64,000 nt of DNA from an uncultured Gammaproteobacteria bacterium. GTDB lineage: Bacteria; Pseudomonadota; Gammaproteobacteria; DRJJ01. The stretch spans positions 200,712 to 264,711 of the forward strand of contig CAMYJU010000007.1 of the NCBI GenBank assembly GCA_947258795.1, read 5' to 3'. Shown here in pieces: positions 61,176 through 64,000 of the stretch. Under the pieces are notes generated by a model. The model saw only the letters and a list, made by a program, of their open reading frames with translations, ran no database searches and was not told the DNA's origin. A program made the position numbers and the translations under genes. Each line of letters begins with the position of its first letter. The first letter of the stretch is position 1.

Positions 61176-62819
61176 TCAGGCCTGGGGATTGATGAAGAAT
61201 AGCGGACGAATGTCCTGCTCACTATAACCGAGAAACTCGTATTTCAGACCAAAGCATTCAAATAACCAGTCATGATATTCGATTGTGTCAATTTTCGGGT
61301 GGGCGTGACCTTCGAAGAAAATACCCTTAGTTGACTTGTTGATGATATACCTGAACAGTGCTTCCCTTTGGGTCAGTTCCTTGGTCCGGTAGACCGAGAA
61401 GAAGAAAGAATAATCTGTGGGATCTGGATGCTGTGCATCGATTTTTTTGTCAAACTCCGGGTCATTGAAGTCAATATTGATATAGTCCAGATTGCTGAAG
61501 CCGGTAATGTCTCCGATCGCCCGCGCGGCATGATAGGTTTCTACATGCCCTTCGATCCCCATCACGTTGAGCGCCCCGGCTTGTACTGCTGCAATACAGG
61601 CCTGACCAATATTACAGCCAAAATCCATTACCGTGCTGTCTTTCAATAACTCAAGATTCATCAGGTCAAAGCGTTTTAAGGTACGTTCTCCGCTCAGGCC
61701 CGTTAACGGGATGGACTGGTAGGAACTGAACCAGGAGATGCCTTGTACCATAGTGCTGATCGTGTTAATTCTGTCCTGATTGACCAGATTTTTATATTCG
61801 GTCTCATGAGCCAGTAACAAGATATCGATGTCATCCTTATGGGCGAGAGCATGTGCCGATATCCGGTGAGCGCCATCGATCATATACAGATCGGTATCAC
61901 TGATCTGCCCACCAAGCTGGTTCAGGATCGTGCCGGTGACATAAAGTGGCATGCCAAGGTCAGTTCCATGTCCAAGCTGTGTAGACAGGCTGGCAATGTT
62001 CGCCGTTCTGGTGGGACCTTCATCAATGGAGAACTGTGGATCGATATCATCCAGTTCGGTCGGGCGCAGGACCGAAAAGGCATCGCCTGTACCCGCATTG
62101 GAGATTTTACAATGAACCTGAACCACAATGGTTTGACGCCAGATCGCATCATTCCACAAACTCTGTATGCCTAGCTTGTTTTGCAGGATATGCAGCAGGA
62201 TGTGTTTGACCGCATCCAGACCGCTACCGGTCCCAATAATCTCATAGTCCTTAAGGGCCTGGTAGGAAGACTGGGTATTCCCCTTGATAGCAACGGCTTG
62301 CAGATTAATATATTTTTCCGTATTTCCACTGGGTGGCTGTATGTAGGCCTGTATTCGTTCACTGTATAGCGTGCTTGCAGTCGGAGCAGCACCTGCTTCG
62401 GATGTCTGAATGGTTTGTGCGGCAGACAGTGAGTCTGAACGAATCTGCTCGATCTCTTGTAATTTTTCAGTTACCAGGCTATCGCCAGGTTTATGGTCCA
62501 GAAAACTGCGGAAGACCAGCAGGGCATCATCCAGTGCACCCAGGCTGGCCAGTATGGTACCGGTATTTAATACAATCGCCTGATTGTTCTGCTCCAGTTC
62601 ATATGCCCTGGTGATATATTCAAGCGCAGTGGTGTAATTGTTTTTCAGCATATACGCGCAGGCCATATTGTTATAGGCATCAGCGAAATCGGGATCTTTG
62701 CTTATTGCCTGTTCAAGGGCTGATATGGCCTTTTCGATATCCCCACTTTGAAGAAGTGTCTCACCTTCCTGGTTATATTGTATTGCCGGATTCCCTGAAT
62801 CAGTCACGATATGCCCCAT
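61176..62819 (-). CDS. TPR protein with ParB-like segment and C-terminal methyltransferase
   Basis: 547 residues. The N-terminus has TPR repeats (about 15-115: EGETLLQSGDIEKAISALEQA, ADAYNNMACAYMLKNNYTTAL). A middle region (about 165-345) contains LYMIDGAHRISAHAL, which resembles the D-G-x-H-R box of ParB/sulfiredoxin-like folds. The last third is a class I methyltransferase with VMDFGCNIGQACIAAVQAG as motif I and VMGIEGH as motif II. It is convergent with the MT-TPR gene, 15 bases apart. The substrate is unknown. Location in a nucleotide-sugar locus next to flagellar genes suggests glycan or flagellin modification. Confidence 0.78.
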   Translation of the reverse strand: MGHIVTDSGNPAIQYNQEGETLLQSGDIEKAISALEQAISKDPDFADAYNNMACAYMLKNNYTTALEYITRAYELEQNNQAIVLNTGTILASLGALDDALLVFRSFLDHKPGDSLVTEKLQEIEQIRSDSLSAAQTIQTSEAGAAPTASTLYSERIQAYIQPPSGNTEKYINLQAVAIKGNTQSSYQALKDYEIIGTGSGLDAVKHILLHILQNKLGIQSLWNDAIWRQTIVVQVHCKISNAGTGDAFSVLRPTELDDIDPQFSIDEGPTRTANIASLSTQLGHGTDLGMPLYVTGTILNQLGGQISDTDLYMIDGAHRISAHALAHKDDIDILLLAHETEYKNLVNQDRINTISTMVQGISWFSSYQSIPLTGLSGERTLKRFDLMNLELLKDSTVMDFGCNIGQACIAAVQAGALNVMGIEGHVETYHAARAIGDITGFSNLDYINIDFNDPEFDKKIDAQHPDPTDYSFFFSVYRTKELTQREALFRYIINKSTKGIFFEGHAHPKIDTIEYHDWLFECFGLKYEFLGYSEQDIRPLFFINPQA

Positions 62820-63305
62820 CTGCTGTCTTTATAGTTGTTCACAATAATAGAGATCAAAGACATTAGCTGTAAAGAACATTTAACAATCGCGCTATAACGC
62901 AGTGTTCAATGCTGGCCATACCTGTTCCAGGATGTCTTGAGCGTGTTGTGCAAATGCTTGCGGGTCAAGAGTCATATTCTTGCCGCTTTAAACACCAGAA
63001 CGGACATCTGAGTATGTCTCTAGCAGAAATAACCATGTTTATATTCAGACTACACAATAAAGATTAGCCATAATGGGAAAATACCGGATTGCTCGGCAGG
63101 CCGTATATGCAACATAACATTATGTAATTAATAAAAAAACAAGAATTCAGCATCCGCTGAGCTGGTTATAAAGGATGTGTCGTCATACCTTATTATTATT
63201 GTGGTATATGAGTATATTGTGATGACTGCAGGTGGCATGTTTCATGCATTTATCAGGCTGATCGTCAGAAAACACACGACACAGTCAATGACAGGCAGGG
63301 ATATT
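62820..63305. other. intergenic region, mostly without recognised features
   Basis: 486 bases between divergent genes. On the minus strand, 62892-62975 holds a short gene-like fragment listed separately. The right part is AT-rich (TATTATTATTGTGG) and probably carries the promoter of the dehydratase gene. No clear sigma-28 or sigma-54 site is seen. Confidence 0.5.
62892..62975 (-). pseudogene. possible remnant of a gene start (27 codons)
   Basis: ATG at 62975 opens a 27-codon frame, MTLDPQAFAQHAQDILEQV and eight further residues, then TAG. The composition looks like the beginning of a helical protein rather than random sequence. No ribosome site stands out. It could be the decayed 5' end of a lost gene; the identity cannot be determined. 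Confidence 0.25.
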
Positions 63306-64000
63306 GTGACCGGATTTGCAGGTAAAACCATCTTGATTACCGGAGGGACTGGTACGTTTGGCCATGCCTTTCTTGACTACCTCCTGCAGTTTGATTTTAA
63401 CGAGGTGCGGATTTTCAGCAGGGATGAGCTCAAACAGGAGCTGATGCGTACCCGGATCAATAATCCCCGGGTCAAGTATTACATAGGCGATGTACGCGAT
63501 CGCGACAGTGTAGACTACGCCAGCAAGGGTGTGGATTACATCTTTCATGCTGCCGCGCTGAAACAGGTGCCATCCTGTGAATTTTTTCCTATGCAGGCGG
63601 TGATGACCAATATCATCGGTAGTAATAATGTGATCGAGGCGGCGATCAGCAACAAGGTCAGAAAAGTGATCTGCCTGGGTACCGACAAGGCGGTCTACCC
63701 GGTCAATACCATGGGCATGAGCAAGGCACTGATGGAAAAGATGGTCCAGTCCGCGGCCAGGGGCCAGGACCAGACCGATACCCTGATTGCCTCCGTACGC
63801 TATGGAAATGTCATGTGCTCACGAGGTTCGGTGATTCCATTATTTATCAAGCAGATCAAGGAAAACAAACCGATCACGATTACCGAAAAGGACATGACGC
63901 GCTTTCTGTTACCACTGAATCATGCGATAGAACTGGTCGACTACGCATTCGAACACGCCCGGCAGGGCGATATTTTTATCAAAAAGGCACCGGCCTGTAC
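63306..64000 (+). CDS. UDP-GlcNAc 4,6-dehydratase/5-epimerase, FnlA/Cap5E/WbvB type (partial)
   Basis: Starts with GTG at 63306 (AGGGA 6 bases upstream; an ATG at 63288 is an alternative) and runs off the window, 231 complete codons visible. GKTILITGGTGTFGHAF is the NAD loop. The catalytic part reads TDKAVYPVNTMGMSKALMEK, where Met replaces the usual Tyr of the SDR triad, a hallmark of the FlaA1/Cap5E group of inverting dehydratases. Product: UDP-2-acetamido-2,6-dideoxy-beta-L-hexos-4-ulose, the substrate of the RmlD-like reductase at 59.3 kb. It is separated from its two partner genes by the TPR-methyltransferase pair. Confidence 0.88.
   Translation, partial: MTGFAGKTILITGGTGTFGHAFLDYLLQFDFNEVRIFSRDELKQELMRTRINNPRVKYYIGDVRDRDSVDYASKGVDYIFHAAALKQVPSCEFFPMQAVMTNIIGSNNVIEAAISNKVRKVICLGTDKAVYPVNTMGMSKALMEKMVQSAARGQDQTDTLIASVRYGNVMCSRGSVIPLFIKQIKENKPITITEKDMTRFLLPLNHAIELVDYAFEHARQGDIFIKKAPAC

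Noticed and set aside
1-64000. CRISPR arrays, rRNA genes, prophage or integrase genes
   Set aside because: Looked for and not seen; the only repeats are short (GTCAGAT units at 46687 and the 23-base duplication at 26608).

Overview
The window looks like chromosome of a flagellated gammaproteobacterium of moderate GC content. Support for this comes from the adjacent FabA/FabB pair, a long RelA of the EFDD type, Slt70, a DsrC-family protein, SulP transport, and a flgN-flgM-flgA / cheV-cheR-flgBCDEFGHIJKL block of the kind found in polarly flagellated gammaproteobacteria. No rRNA, CRISPR array, transposase or prophage gene was recognised. I cannot name the genus.

Layout. 1-5.4 kb: a PhnD-like lipoprotein with a PAS-rich sensor kinase (cut by the window edge) and a PAS-containing chemoreceptor. 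5.5-9.1 kb: a SulP transporter and a DEAD-box RNA helicase. 9.1-18.1 kb: a surface-polysaccharide region with an O-antigen ligase/polymerase-type protein, glycosyltransferases, methyltransferases, a sulfotransferase, a flippase-like membrane protein and a FemAB/GNAT-like protein; its 13.2-18.4 kb part is visibly AT-rich and probably acquired. 18.2-21.9 kb: a tight operon of a periplasmic protein, a membrane-anchored CxxCH (haem) sensor with HAMP, and a eukaryotic-type Ser/Thr kinase with two C-terminal YIGPLA repeats. 22-29.6 kb: an RND exporter, a Kazal-like lipoprotein, a DUF481 protein, an EF-hand protein with a structured leader, a clan AA aspartic protease, and fabB-fabA. 29.7-42.5 kb: uup, adk, a DsrC-like protein, a zinc-ribbon protein, a HAMP protein with a degenerate histidine-kinase core, slt, a NERD-DUF2835-thioredoxin operon, relA and tRNA-Arg(CCT). 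42.6-43.9 kb: two rSAM/selenodomain-associated transferases. 43.9-58.1 kb: flagellar and chemotaxis genes. 58.1-64 kb: a nucleotide-sugar locus (predicted UDP-L-QuiNAc or a related 2-acetamido-2,6-dideoxy-L-hexose) interleaved with two TPR-methyltransferase proteins; it may serve flagellin glycosylation or O-antigen synthesis.

Regulation visible in the sequence: a shared sigma-28 signature (AAG, 14 bases, then G/ACCGATA) lies upstream of flgM, cheV, the chemoreceptor gene and, unexpectedly, the aspartic protease gene. A strong sigma-54 site (TGGCAC-N5-TTGC) precedes flgB and a weaker one precedes flgA. This fits the usual flagellar hierarchy and suggests the protease belongs to the late flagellar regulon.

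The best candidates for something undescribed are the haem sensor/Ser-Thr kinase operon, the sigma-28-linked aspartic protease, the mirror-image TPR/methyltransferase pair at 60.2-62.8 kb, the RelA that combines an EFDD synthetase with an intact hydrolase HD site, and the histidine kinase whose phospho-acceptor His is a Tyr. All functions are inferred by reading the sequence; no database search was run.
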